The notes under the pieces were generated by a model that worked only from the letters and a program-made list of their open reading frames with translations, was not told the DNA's origin and searched no databases. A program made the position numbers and the translations under genes. Of a stretch of DNA of 64,000 nt, positions 17,501 to 24,548 are shown piece by piece (positions within the stretch are counted from its first letter, which is position 1; every line of letters starts with the position of its first letter). The stretch is from positions 133,078 to 197,077 of the forward strand of contig CAYWVO010000002.1 of assembly GCA_964461835.1 (NCBI GenBank), read 5' to 3'. Source of the stretch: CAYWVO01 sp964461835. Its GTDB lineage: Bacteria > Zixibacteria > MSB-5A5 > WJJR01 > JAJRUJ01.

Positions 17501-19111
17501 GGCGGACGCGGTGATAATACCGGCTGGATCGAAGTACGTCCAGATGATCGCACCGGTCTTCAAGTCCATGCAGTAGATTGACTGGTCGTCGGAGCCATAC
17601 ACCCGTTCGCCATCAGACGTCACGTTGTTGAAACGGCTGTCGGCGTTGGTCGTGTTTTGCTTCCAGACCAGATCGATACCGCATTCTTCACCGATACCCA
17701 TGCTGGAGGCACCGGTGCGCTGGTAGTCGTGATTATGCGTCAACCAGACATCCGGCACGACCGGGCATTTTTCCTCGGTTTTCGGTACGGCACAGCAGGT
17801 ATACACTTCGACGACGGCTTCATAGCCCACGCCGAATGCATCGCATATGTAAATTTCTGTGCCATCATTGCCAGTGATACCCGTTTTGCATGTTTCACCG
17901 GAGGGGCATGTGGCCTCCTCATCGAGCACAAGGCCCACGGTGTCGGCGAGAGTCAGAGGTTCGACCTGCGCATAGTACTTTCCGATATCCATCACGAGCG
18001 GCTGATCCGCCGCGAACGTCGCCGAGATGAAACTGTATTCTGCGCCGGTAATATTCTCTGTTGCAAGTACGTTACCCGGGAATCCGCCATCATCGTCCAA
18101 AATTGAGACTTTGAAGCCGTAATCCCCTACGCGAAGACCGCCGCTGTAGATGTCCATTTGAAGGACGGTACAAGGCGTCGCGGCTTCGAACTGTACCCAA
18201 ATGGCGTCGCGCGTGCCGGAGACTGACGGTAGGGCGAAGTCCCACAGATCCGCACCCTCCCACGCGCAGTGTTGATATTCCCAGCCACAAACGCTGGTAT
18301 TACATTCGTTTTCATCGTCGGTCGTAGCATAGGACGACAAGTAGACGTCAACGGCAGTGCCGTAATCACCAAAACCGTTGCCCCAATCGTCATAACCGCC
18401 GCTGCCATCGGGCAGATACCAATAGCAATCATTGGCCGGCAAGCCATCGATTGAGATAAAGTCGCTGGTGACAAACAGCGCGTTGCCGTTGGGGTCTATG
18501 ACGTCAACAAAGTGGATGGCGATGAAGTACTGCGGGCCGGTGCACGGAAAATCGTAGACACCGGTAGAGACCGGCAGGACCAGCCAATTGAACCCGGGGG
18601 ATATATCGACTTCAAAAGTCGACCCCATATAGACTGGTGATCCGGGAACGGGGCACAACGGATCGGTGTCATCGACGCTCCACACTTCCGCACGCGCGTA
18701 TAGTGTGATATCCGCGGACGCCTCGTAGTTGTACAACAGGCCTTCTGCTTCATCCACTCTCATGGTACCGGTCGGCCCGGTGCAGGCAAAGTCCATCTCC
18801 TGATAGGCCCAGACAGTACCGCCGGTTACCACCACCCCACCCCAAATGCGGACAAGACCGCTGGAGATGGAGCGGACTCGGTAGTCGTTGCAGACTTCTG
18901 CCGCTTTTCCGAGCTGGGGTATGTCTGCTTCCGCCACGGTACCCTCAACGACCGGATTAACATCCGGCTGCATACCTTTCGGCAGACCAGTCGCAAAATC
19001 GAATGGCCCACGGATATCGTCAAGAGATGGTTCCACGTCGGCCAGGGCAGGACTCGCCACCATGAACGCTACGCCCAAGACTAAGACAACTAAAGAGAGT
19101 CTTTTGAGCAT
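14555..19111 (-). CDS. Large secreted PQQ-type propeller protein with C-terminal dockerin
   Basis: 1518 aa. The signal peptide (MLKRLSLVVLVLGVAFMVA, cut after ALA) is preceded by AGGAGGA 9 nt upstream. Residues about 30-440 are beta-rich with repeated Cys-containing segments; 450-880 form a PQQ/quinoprotein-like propeller (VYGSDDQSIYCMDLKTGAI; GDYVYVSGGV; DLNGDIYKIEVASGNIVW); 900-1000 is a linker; 1040-1440 is another beta-rich region. The end is a dockerin with two calcium loops, GDVNDDNVVDAID and GDVNLDGAVDAAD, each followed by a helix. Unlike the other large proteins here it has no PNPFN sorting tail: it stops 20 residues after the dockerin. It may attach through dockerin to a cohesin partner such as those in the paralogues downstream (inference). 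Confidence 0.8.
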   Translation of the reverse strand: MLKRLSLVVLVLGVAFMVASPALADVEPSLDDIRGPFDFATGLPKGMQPDVNPVVEGTVAEADIPQLGKAAEVCNDYRVRSISSGLVRIWGGVVVTGGTVWAYQEMDFACTGPTGTMRVDEAEGLLYNYEASADITLYARAEVWSVDDTDPLCPVPGSPVYMGSTFEVDISPGFNWLVLPVSTGVYDFPCTGPQYFIAIHFVDVIDPNGNALFVTSDFISIDGLPANDCYWYLPDGSGGYDDWGNGFGDYGTAVDVYLSSYATTDDENECNTSVCGWEYQHCAWEGADLWDFALPSVSGTRDAIWVQFEAATPCTVLQMDIYSGGLRVGDYGFKVSILDDDGGFPGNVLATENITGAEYSFISATFAADQPLVMDIGKYYAQVEPLTLADTVGLVLDEEATCPSGETCKTGITGNDGTEIYICDAFGVGYEAVVEVYTCCAVPKTEEKCPVVPDVWLTHNHDYQRTGASSMGIGEECGIDLVWKQNTTNADSRFNNVTSDGERVYGSDDQSIYCMDLKTGAIIWTYFDPAGIITASAMRNNITIAGDYVYVSGGVAQSFLKLDKLTGGLIWGRYFNAFGGGASDWLCAAQRFSVSVEIGDKVIVGDEGGCLWALDAATGVNHPAWATNPVQLNGTIFHSPAWDGGDYLYVADLNGDIYKIEVASGNIVWTYSDPDGQAYYSGLSIDLDDPDGPFIYAATREDDASASRVKLDTGGNVIWRSEQGSVLYAPPTIGRKKVYFGLDNPANGVLIVSKATGAAEYNFVLDGVGMVTNPVTLTCDNYLFAGTRQGVWYLLDVDDFTKVWERQFSDFVWGTALVTHPGDDGVYATGGVDPNDPGDYYTSDDEHYAVMSIWSDVAVGYAKGAVFCWDLDAPLRPMLLQHKTSKEIPVPFGSGPGNPASEAEVFENIAGCADLTVSAINLYDLTPGVASMKPKVTQGNPKAAAKAAETADDLTTNANRFFEDRSAKRAAMGITEEAVNFETYGRKLTERHLRDKNERSSLAAGAQVLRTSNVALDIPSPIPGGTLFGFTWDWDGTGLERGISTDFIELVHNDPDFYPEFPPGTYYPGLEVSYVGGCLFEWFEWMWWNGYEMWHLEAVSNYSSLGDYPQPSPSGTAFDWGDGFYEASIYEGAYFMHQIGDDFTYSMLYDFGEPVNRFFPNPGPQSGVCGIDYIDFEGPTGWSVVVDWFSGGACPPVLGVDYLELLSDVSWVQFIDSIQDDGTGNPQSLGTITTQVEITFYDFGSGYGDLKLMHYQVEERNDQAVPGLLAGQWYDWDLEPNYQSNTDALVPDAGALGVWDSTDARVCFGHAVMPGYLSTTASNRVDASAAYRGLVANHQDYVTYATTCGSGRCCTNSDAEWKDCLENFFIGAFRTPTVGTSEDRSVMFVWPEFDLDPLGEQHLYCAIFGVDATSGDQAVIEDNIRDMAFRANKIAGFNRGDVNDDNVVDAIDVAYLDAYVNGSPLLIFPYDETIDAFNAGNGDVNLDGAVDAADVTYLFDYLMGGPAPLGEWRFPYMP

Positions 19112-19577
19112 TTACTGATTCCTCCTGCAATCCGAAAAAGTTGGGAACTTCATATCCGGAAATTCGCCGCCAGATACTTGAATTATCGAAATCAACTCTC
19201 GTTGTTTCCCGAAAGCCATCACTGTCCCGGGTGTTACTTTTTTCATCGGTAGATCGTTCGGCACGGTTAACGTCTTTCGTTTCAAGTATTGCGCGTTTAC
19301 TCCGAATAGGTCCTGTTGCTTTTTCCCAGATGATGAATCCCAAAGCATTCGATTGCTTTTCGGACTCCTACTTTCCAGATGCGATAGGATCAAACCCTAC
19401 ATGCTGCATGCACTCTGCAAGCAGCTCCGAGGAGAGTTTAGAAGGGGACAGGGCCGGAGGAAGATACAAAAACCCGTCCGCAAAAGTACTCCCCTTTTCG
19501 GGTCCGAACTTTTAACGAGAAGGTTATTTTTATTCGAAAAGGTCGGCCTACTTTAGGCTTCCCAAACGCTCACGTTC
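19112..19577 (-). promoter_or_regulatory. Long 5' leader of the 1518-aa dockerin gene
   Basis: About 460 nt lie between the predicted transcription start near 19571 and the start codon. No gene is convincing here. A small hairpin at 19385-19399 has the loop TCAAAC (plus-strand reading), the same loop sequence as a hairpin in the leader of the 905-aa protein gene at 27315-27340. The length suggests post-transcriptional control, but no known riboswitch is recognised. Confidence 0.4.
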
Positions 19578-19605
19578 AAAATACTGCTTCGGTCGCTGAT
19601 GTCAA
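19578..19605 (-). promoter_or_regulatory. Sigma-70-type promoter for the 1518-aa dockerin gene
   Basis: On the minus strand: -35 TTGACA (19605-19600), 16-nt spacer, -10 TATTTT (19583-19578). The -35 is embedded in ACTTGACAT, as for three other large secreted-protein genes in this window. Confidence 0.55.
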
Positions 19606-19732
19606 GTAATTTTTCGAATTTCTACCCGCTTTTCTTCCAACGCCTTAAAGATTTTCCCGCAGGGTGGAGCATCCCAATCTGACCATTTTCTTGACTGACT
19701 GGGCAGAATGATCGTTTTTTCATGGCATATCA

Positions 19733-21370
19733 GTGCTTGTCAGAGCCTTCATTCTCGTTCTGCTCGGCTGGGCCGGGCTTTTCACGGTGCCTCAGGCCCG
19801 TGCCGAAGCGGTCGGCGACACAATCCCGCCCGCACCACGCGGTGCGCGCGCGACGGTGGACTCGGACGGCAATACAGCGATTTGTTGGGCATATCCCGGT
19901 ATCGCCGACACGATATACCGATCGGGAGTGTATCCGGCGCTCCGGGGCATGTATGTCAGTGCCGTAGCCGGTGCACACCAGGTTGCTGTGAAGTTTCAAC
20001 TCAGCAACCGGTTACAGGTTATTCGCTCGGTTGACGTCTGGATATGCGCTGCCGCCGAGGTGGGGGAGACGTTCTGGGAGGATAGTGCGGCGGTGTATCT
20101 GGGGTTGGCCACGGATTCCGCCGGGATACCGGCTACTGCGTTGATCGATAATCAGTTAGTATTTGTCGGCAGGCAGGAGCTCTCCCGCGAGGGCGGCTGG
20201 CTCGCGTGGGATGTGGATGCGTCCATGCCACCGTTGAAGGATGAGACAATTTGGCTCCTGGTTACCTGGCTACCCGAGATGACTGATCGAGTTCTGATCG
20301 GGGTAGACAGCGATGCCGCACGATTCCAGGGGATATACCGTGTTGAGGACAGCACTTATACCTCCTGGCAGCCTTGGGTCAGCCATAATATTATCAGTTC
20401 ATTACATACGTGCAGCTACTCGGCTGCCGCCGGCACTTATTTGGGAAGGAGCACTCGGTTACCGGAGAGAAGCAATTCGGATCCTCAACTGGTCATCCAA
20501 CGGGAGGAATTTACCCGCACCGGGCGGTTTATCGCCGCCGCGCCATTGCAGAGCTTGGATCCGTATACCGGGTACTGGGTGGATTCCGCGACATTTGCTG
20601 AGAGATCGTACACCTATACCCTGTGGGCGGAAGCGGCCGGGTTTAGCTCAGTTAGCCAGGCTTGCACGAGCAGGGTTGATCGGGCCGTACGTCTGGTGTT
20701 TTATGGTCGGGAAATCGGCGCCCAGCCCGACGGCACTCCCAAAATCATCTATCCGGTTGGGAATGAAGGGGATATTAATGCGTCGGTCCTGTTGCTGAGC
20801 GGGTGGGCCAAATCTCTGTGGTATTCCGGACATCTGTACGATTCAATCCCGATGACCGGCCGGAAAACGCCGATCTATCTCAAACCGGGGGAGAGCGCCA
20901 ACTATTACACTTACATGGAGATAAATGGTCTTGAATCGGAGGGATCCTGGGAGATCGAGACGCATTTTCGCCTGCGGGATATCTCGCCCCAGGAGCGAAA
21001 ACTGGCCTTGGTGGATACAATTTTCCTGACGAGAACCACGGGAATTTTGGATACCGATGGCGGCAGCTTACGCCGCACCGCGAAAGTAGACCTGTATCCA
21101 AACCCGGCGAGCCGGGAGATATATTTGTCGGGTTCAATACCCCCAGCCAATCACGCCCATGCGCTGGACTTTTCGTTGAGGCTGGCAATCTATGATATCC
21201 TGGGCCGGGAAAGAATGGCCTGCCGGCTGGCGCTGGATGATCACTGTAACCTGAATCGCAGAATCGAATTAATGGATGACCGGGGAACCCTACTGCCGTC
21301 TGGATTGTATTTTCTAATAATTGACGGATTCAGGGTGCGCGTGACGAAGAAATTCGTTATCATCCAGTGA
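19733..21370 (+). CDS. Secreted protein with type IX-like C-terminal sorting domain
   Basis: 545 aa from GTG 19733; signal peptide LVRAFILVLLGWAGLFTV, cut after ARA. Just after it comes a fibronectin-III-like start (TIPPAPRGARATVDSDG). The middle is beta-rich with no recognised family. The last 85 residues are a PNP-type sorting domain: VDLYPNPASREIYLSG, LRLAIYDILGRE, LPSGLYFLIIDG and KKFVI at the end. Such domains direct outer-membrane export by type IX secretion in Bacteroidota and relatives; no secretion genes are in the window. No ribosome site is visible, so the start is tentative. DUF1573 follows after 15 nt. Confidence 0.72.
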   Translation: MLVRAFILVLLGWAGLFTVPQARAEAVGDTIPPAPRGARATVDSDGNTAICWAYPGIADTIYRSGVYPALRGMYVSAVAGAHQVAVKFQLSNRLQVIRSVDVWICAAAEVGETFWEDSAAVYLGLATDSAGIPATALIDNQLVFVGRQELSREGGWLAWDVDASMPPLKDETIWLLVTWLPEMTDRVLIGVDSDAARFQGIYRVEDSTYTSWQPWVSHNIISSLHTCSYSAAAGTYLGRSTRLPERSNSDPQLVIQREEFTRTGRFIAAAPLQSLDPYTGYWVDSATFAERSYTYTLWAEAAGFSSVSQACTSRVDRAVRLVFYGREIGAQPDGTPKIIYPVGNEGDINASVLLLSGWAKSLWYSGHLYDSIPMTGRKTPIYLKPGESANYYTYMEINGLESEGSWEIETHFRLRDISPQERKLALVDTIFLTRTTGILDTDGGSLRRTAKVDLYPNPASREIYLSGSIPPANHAHALDFSLRLAIYDILGRERMACRLALDDHCNLNRRIELMDDRGTLLPSGLYFLIIDGFRVRVTKKFVIIQ

Positions 21371-21385
21371 TTCAGGAGGATAGCC

Positions 21386-22138
21386 ATGGATAGCTGCAAT
21401 GCCGGACATAGTCGAATCAGCCGCTGGCTCATGATATGCGGAGTGATTTTCGGGGTTTCTCTGCTCAGCAATGCCGTTCAAGCTGATGAAACCAAGGAAG
21501 ATACAACCAAAGGCCACGGTGTCATCAAGATTGACGAACCCGAATTCGATTTTGGGTATATCCCACAAGAGGGGGAGTTTGTTCACAATTTTGTGGTCAC
21601 GAATGTCGGGGATGGTGTCCTGAATATTGTAAAGGTCGACCCCACATGCGGTTGTACAACCGCCCCCATCGACAAATCCTCACTTGAACCAGGGGATACG
21701 ACCCTGATCCGCGTTACCTTCGACTCCGGAAAAATTATTGGTAAGTCGCGCAAGCGCATCAAGGTGCTCTCGGATGATCCGGTGCAGGGGATATCTGAGG
21801 TGTATATCACTGCCTGGGTAGCCCGGCAGCCACCTCAAGTGACGATCAGCGGCCCCGAAGCAGAGTTTACTTCTCTGGATGTTACCAACCGGGTTCTCAA
21901 TATTAAGAATATGACAGACAAGAAGTTGGTCATCTCCACCCTGCCATTGCCCGATGAATATTTCACCGCATCGCTTAGCCGCGAGTTTATTCCCGCGGGT
22001 GAAGAAGTGAATCTGACGATTACCAGAGCAAACTCGCTCCCATTGGGCAAATTTGCGACTTCATTAACGGTGGAGATCGGCCCGGAGGAACCCGAGCGTT
22101 TTAGCATTCCGATCACCGGCATTGGCTACCTGGAATAG
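21386..22138 (+). CDS. DUF1573-domain exported protein
   Basis: 250 aa. The signal segment (WLMICGVIFGVSLLSNAVQA) is followed by a DUF1573 Ig-like domain with its hallmark FDFGYIPQEGEFVHNFVVTN and the conserved motif DPTCGCTTAP, then a second beta-sandwich. DUF1573 proteins are secreted or periplasmic, belong to the ASH/MSP-like folds and have no established biochemical role. AGGAGGA precedes the ATG. It is probably cotranscribed with the sorting-domain protein 15 nt upstream. Confidence 0.82.
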   Translation: MDSCNAGHSRISRWLMICGVIFGVSLLSNAVQADETKEDTTKGHGVIKIDEPEFDFGYIPQEGEFVHNFVVTNVGDGVLNIVKVDPTCGCTTAPIDKSSLEPGDTTLIRVTFDSGKIIGKSRKRIKVLSDDPVQGISEVYITAWVARQPPQVTISGPEAEFTSLDVTNRVLNIKNMTDKKLVISTLPLPDEYFTASLSREFIPAGEEVNLTITRANSLPLGKFATSLTVEIGPEEPERFSIPITGIGYLE

Positions 22139-22265
22139 CTGGACATTAATTGTCAAATATGGCCAATTATTGCCGTGGTTCCGCTTGCCAAGGTGCCACT
22201 AAACGCGTATAGAACGTGCGGAACCTGTGATAACGCGGGCTGTTATTTCTCTGGAGGTAGCTGGA

Positions 22266-22478
22266 ATGTCGATGGTAATTTTAGAGGATTGCACGTCATG
22301 TGGGTTGTGTGTTCCTGAATGCCCGACGGAATCAATCAGTGAAGGCGATGATATCTTCGTGGTAAACCCGGAAACGTGCAATGAGTGCGAAGATCAAGAG
22401 GGTGAATCGCATTGTATTGAAGTCTGCCCGGTCGATTGTATCGAACCGGATGGCAAAGGACCGTACGGTAAGGGTTAA
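22266..22478 (+). CDS. 2[4Fe-4S] ferredoxin, YfhL/Alvin type
   Basis: 70 aa from ATG 22266, placed behind GGAGGTAGCTG; upstream in-frame codons are unlikely. Cluster one is CTSCGLCVPECP; cluster two is CNECEDQEG followed by CIEVCPVDC, with the longer loop between the second and third cysteines that marks the YfhL/Alvin ferredoxin family. It donates low-potential electrons to unknown partners. It is monocistronic: a terminator follows at once. Confidence 0.88.
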   Translation: MSMVILEDCTSCGLCVPECPTESISEGDDIFVVNPETCNECEDQEGESHCIEVCPVDCIEPDGKGPYGKG

Positions 22479-22502
22479 TATCTGTTGTGATCAAGCAACT
22501 TA

Positions 22503-22534
22503 AGCGGGCTTTCGGTTAGAGGCCCGCTTTTTTT
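22503..22534 (+). terminator. Rho-independent terminator of the ferredoxin gene
   Basis: Stem AGCGGGC / GCCCGCT with loop around TTCGGTTAGAG, then seven T. Confidence 0.88.
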
Positions 22535-22567
22535 CTGGCAGGATGACTCGGGGAAGGCCGATATCTC

Positions 22568-23002
22568 ATGGCATACACGTATAACTTCCTTTCCGATATC
22601 GCCATAGCTGATGTGGCTTTTGAGGTTACGGGAGAGAACCTCGCGGATATCCTGGAGGGCGCCGCCGTAGCTACGGCGGCAGTTATGATCGATATTGATA
22701 ATCTGGGAACAGATGAAACCAAAACGATCGAATTGACGGAAGAGAACGAGGAGGACCTGCTGCACAGCTGGCTGGAAGAACTTGTCTATCTTAAGGAATT
22801 AGAAGGGATTATCTTCAAAGACTTCGACATAGAAGTCAAAGACACTTCCGGAAGGCTGGCCTTGAACGCAACCGCCCGGGGAGAGAAAATCGATCAGGAT
22901 CGGCATGACCTGGGCGTAGACATTAAGGCAGTGACCTATCATATGTTTCAAATCTGGCGGGAGGGCGATTCGTATCATGCACGCGTGGTACTTGATATCT
23001 AG
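22568..23002 (+). CDS. Archease
   Basis: 144 aa, the usual archease size. Matches include the N-terminal Asp-containing strand (SDIAIADVAFEVTGENLADI), LHSWLEELVYLKELEG in the middle and the conserved end HDLGVDIKAVTYHMFQI, where the metal-binding Asp and His lie. Archease helps RtcB form its guanylated intermediate and broadens its nucleotide use. The first metal ligand position shows D rather than the frequent H-T-A-D, a modest variation. Its stop codon overlaps the ribosome site of rtcB, 9 nt before it. Confidence 0.9.
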   Translation: MAYTYNFLSDIAIADVAFEVTGENLADILEGAAVATAAVMIDIDNLGTDETKTIELTEENEEDLLHSWLEELVYLKELEGIIFKDFDIEVKDTSGRLALNATARGEKIDQDRHDLGVDIKAVTYHMFQIWREGDSYHARVVLDI

Positions 23003-23011
23003 GAGTCAGTT

Positions 23012-24457
23012 ATGGATATGCAAAAAGTAGCCCCCGGGGTCTGGGAAATACCTGCCTCGGAAAGCGAGGGGAGGCATGTACCCGCCAGAATCCTCTCTTC
23101 CGATGCACTCATTGAGGCAATTGACGAGGGGGTCAAAACCCAGATCAGCAATGTGGCGGGATTGCCCGGTATCGTTAAGCACGCTATTTGTATGCCGGAC
23201 GGGCACTGGGGATACGGGTTCCCCATCGGTGGGGTGGCGGCCTTCGATCCTGACGATGGTGTGATCTCGCCCGGCGGGATCGGGTTTGATATCAACTGCG
23301 GTATCCGTTTGATCAACACGAAGTTAACACAAGAAGAAGTGCTGCCGAAGATGAAGGTTCTGATGGATCGCTTGTTCCAGGTGGTACCCTGTGGTGTCGG
23401 ATCCAAGGGCTTTCTCAAACTCAAGAAATCCGAGTTTGAGAAGGTGATGACTGACGGAGCTAAGTGGTGCATTGACAACGGGTATGGCCGTGAATCCGAC
23501 TTGGAACGCATCGAGGAAGGCGGTTGTATTGAGGGCGCCAATCCGAATAAGGTCTCACCCAAAGCAATCGAGCGTGGTCTCACGCAATTGGGGACCTTGG
23601 GTTCCGGGAACCATTTCCTTGAAGTTCAAGTGGTTAGGCAAGATAAGATACTGGATCCCGAATTGGCGAAGACGTTTGGCATTAGCCAACCCGACCAGGT
23701 GACGATTATGCTGCATTGCGGATCCCGCGGATTCGGCCATCAGATCGCCACCGATTACCTGAAGTCGTTCACCAAAGTGATGGCGAAGTACGGTATCTCA
23801 ATAAAAGACAAAAACTTGGCGTGTGCACCCTTTTCCAGTGAGGTCGGCCAGGATTACTTTGCGGCAATGAAATGCGCTGCCAATTCCGCCTTTGCCAATC
23901 GCCAGGTAATCATGCATCGTGTCCGTGAAGCCTTCTCGGAGGTATTTCAGAGATCCATAGAGGAGCTGGGATTGAATCTGGTTTACGATGTGGCCCACAA
24001 TATCGCCAAACTGGAAAGCCACGTGATAGATGGTGAATCTCGCAAGTTGCTGGTTCATCGGAAGGGCGCAACGCGGGCATTCGGCCCAGGGCATCCGGAG
24101 CTTTCATCTGCGTATCAGGCTACCGGACAACCAGTTATCGTCGGCGGTTCGATGCAGACCGGTTCGTATTTGCTGGTGGGCACCAAGACCGCGATGGATG
24201 AGACTTTCGGCTCAACCTTACATGGCGCCGGCAGAACGCTTTCTCGTTCCAAGGCCAAGAAGAAAGTGCGGGGCAATCAGTTACGGCAGCAGATGACCGA
24301 GGAGGGGATTGCCGTGCGGGCGGCATCCATGTCCGGTCTGGCCGAAGAGGCAGGATTAGCCTACAAGGATATCAACCTGGTGGTGGACGCCGTTTCTCAA
24401 CTGGGTATCTCCAAACCAGTGATGCACATGATTCCGTTCGGTATCCTAAAGGGATAA
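23012..24457 (+). CDS. rtcB: RtcB, RNA-splicing ligase
   Basis: 481 aa, full length. Metal-site motifs are present: DINCGIRL (93-100), HCGSRGFGHQI near 237 and VAHNIAKLE near 330; the guanylation region reads LHGAGRTLSRSKAKKK. RtcB joins 2',3'-cyclic phosphate or 3'-phosphate ends to 5'-OH ends using GTP and manganese, and in bacteria is linked to RNA repair. AGGAG precedes the ATG. Together with the archease gene it makes a two-gene RNA repair operon ended by a strong terminator; no RtcA or RtcR regulator is present. Confidence 0.95.
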   Translation: MDMQKVAPGVWEIPASESEGRHVPARILSSDALIEAIDEGVKTQISNVAGLPGIVKHAICMPDGHWGYGFPIGGVAAFDPDDGVISPGGIGFDINCGIRLINTKLTQEEVLPKMKVLMDRLFQVVPCGVGSKGFLKLKKSEFEKVMTDGAKWCIDNGYGRESDLERIEEGGCIEGANPNKVSPKAIERGLTQLGTLGSGNHFLEVQVVRQDKILDPELAKTFGISQPDQVTIMLHCGSRGFGHQIATDYLKSFTKVMAKYGISIKDKNLACAPFSSEVGQDYFAAMKCAANSAFANRQVIMHRVREAFSEVFQRSIEELGLNLVYDVAHNIAKLESHVIDGESRKLLVHRKGATRAFGPGHPELSSAYQATGQPVIVGGSMQTGSYLLVGTKTAMDETFGSTLHGAGRTLSRSKAKKKVRGNQLRQQMTEEGIAVRAASMSGLAEEAGLAYKDINLVVDAVSQLGISKPVMHMIPFGILKG

Positions 24458-24491
24458 CTCGCTAATCCCCCATAAGTCTTGATATTGCAAT

Positions 24492-24523
24492 AAAAAACCC
24501 CCGGAGTGATCCGGGGGTTTTTC
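24492..24523. terminator. Bidirectional terminator between rtcB and the 905-aa protein gene
   Basis: Stem AAAAACCCCCGG / CCGGGGGTTTTT with a 6-nt loop, A-tract on one side and T-tract on the other. It serves the convergent rtcB (+) and the gene ending at 24549 (-). Confidence 0.92.
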
Positions 24524-24548
24524 TGTTCGTGCTCTGAGTTCGCAGATA

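Noticed and set aside
19380..19410. Similarity of GGATCAAAC hairpins to the 5' end of 16S rRNA
   Set aside because: Only about a dozen bases agree with the well-known 16S start; no rRNA sequence surrounds it.
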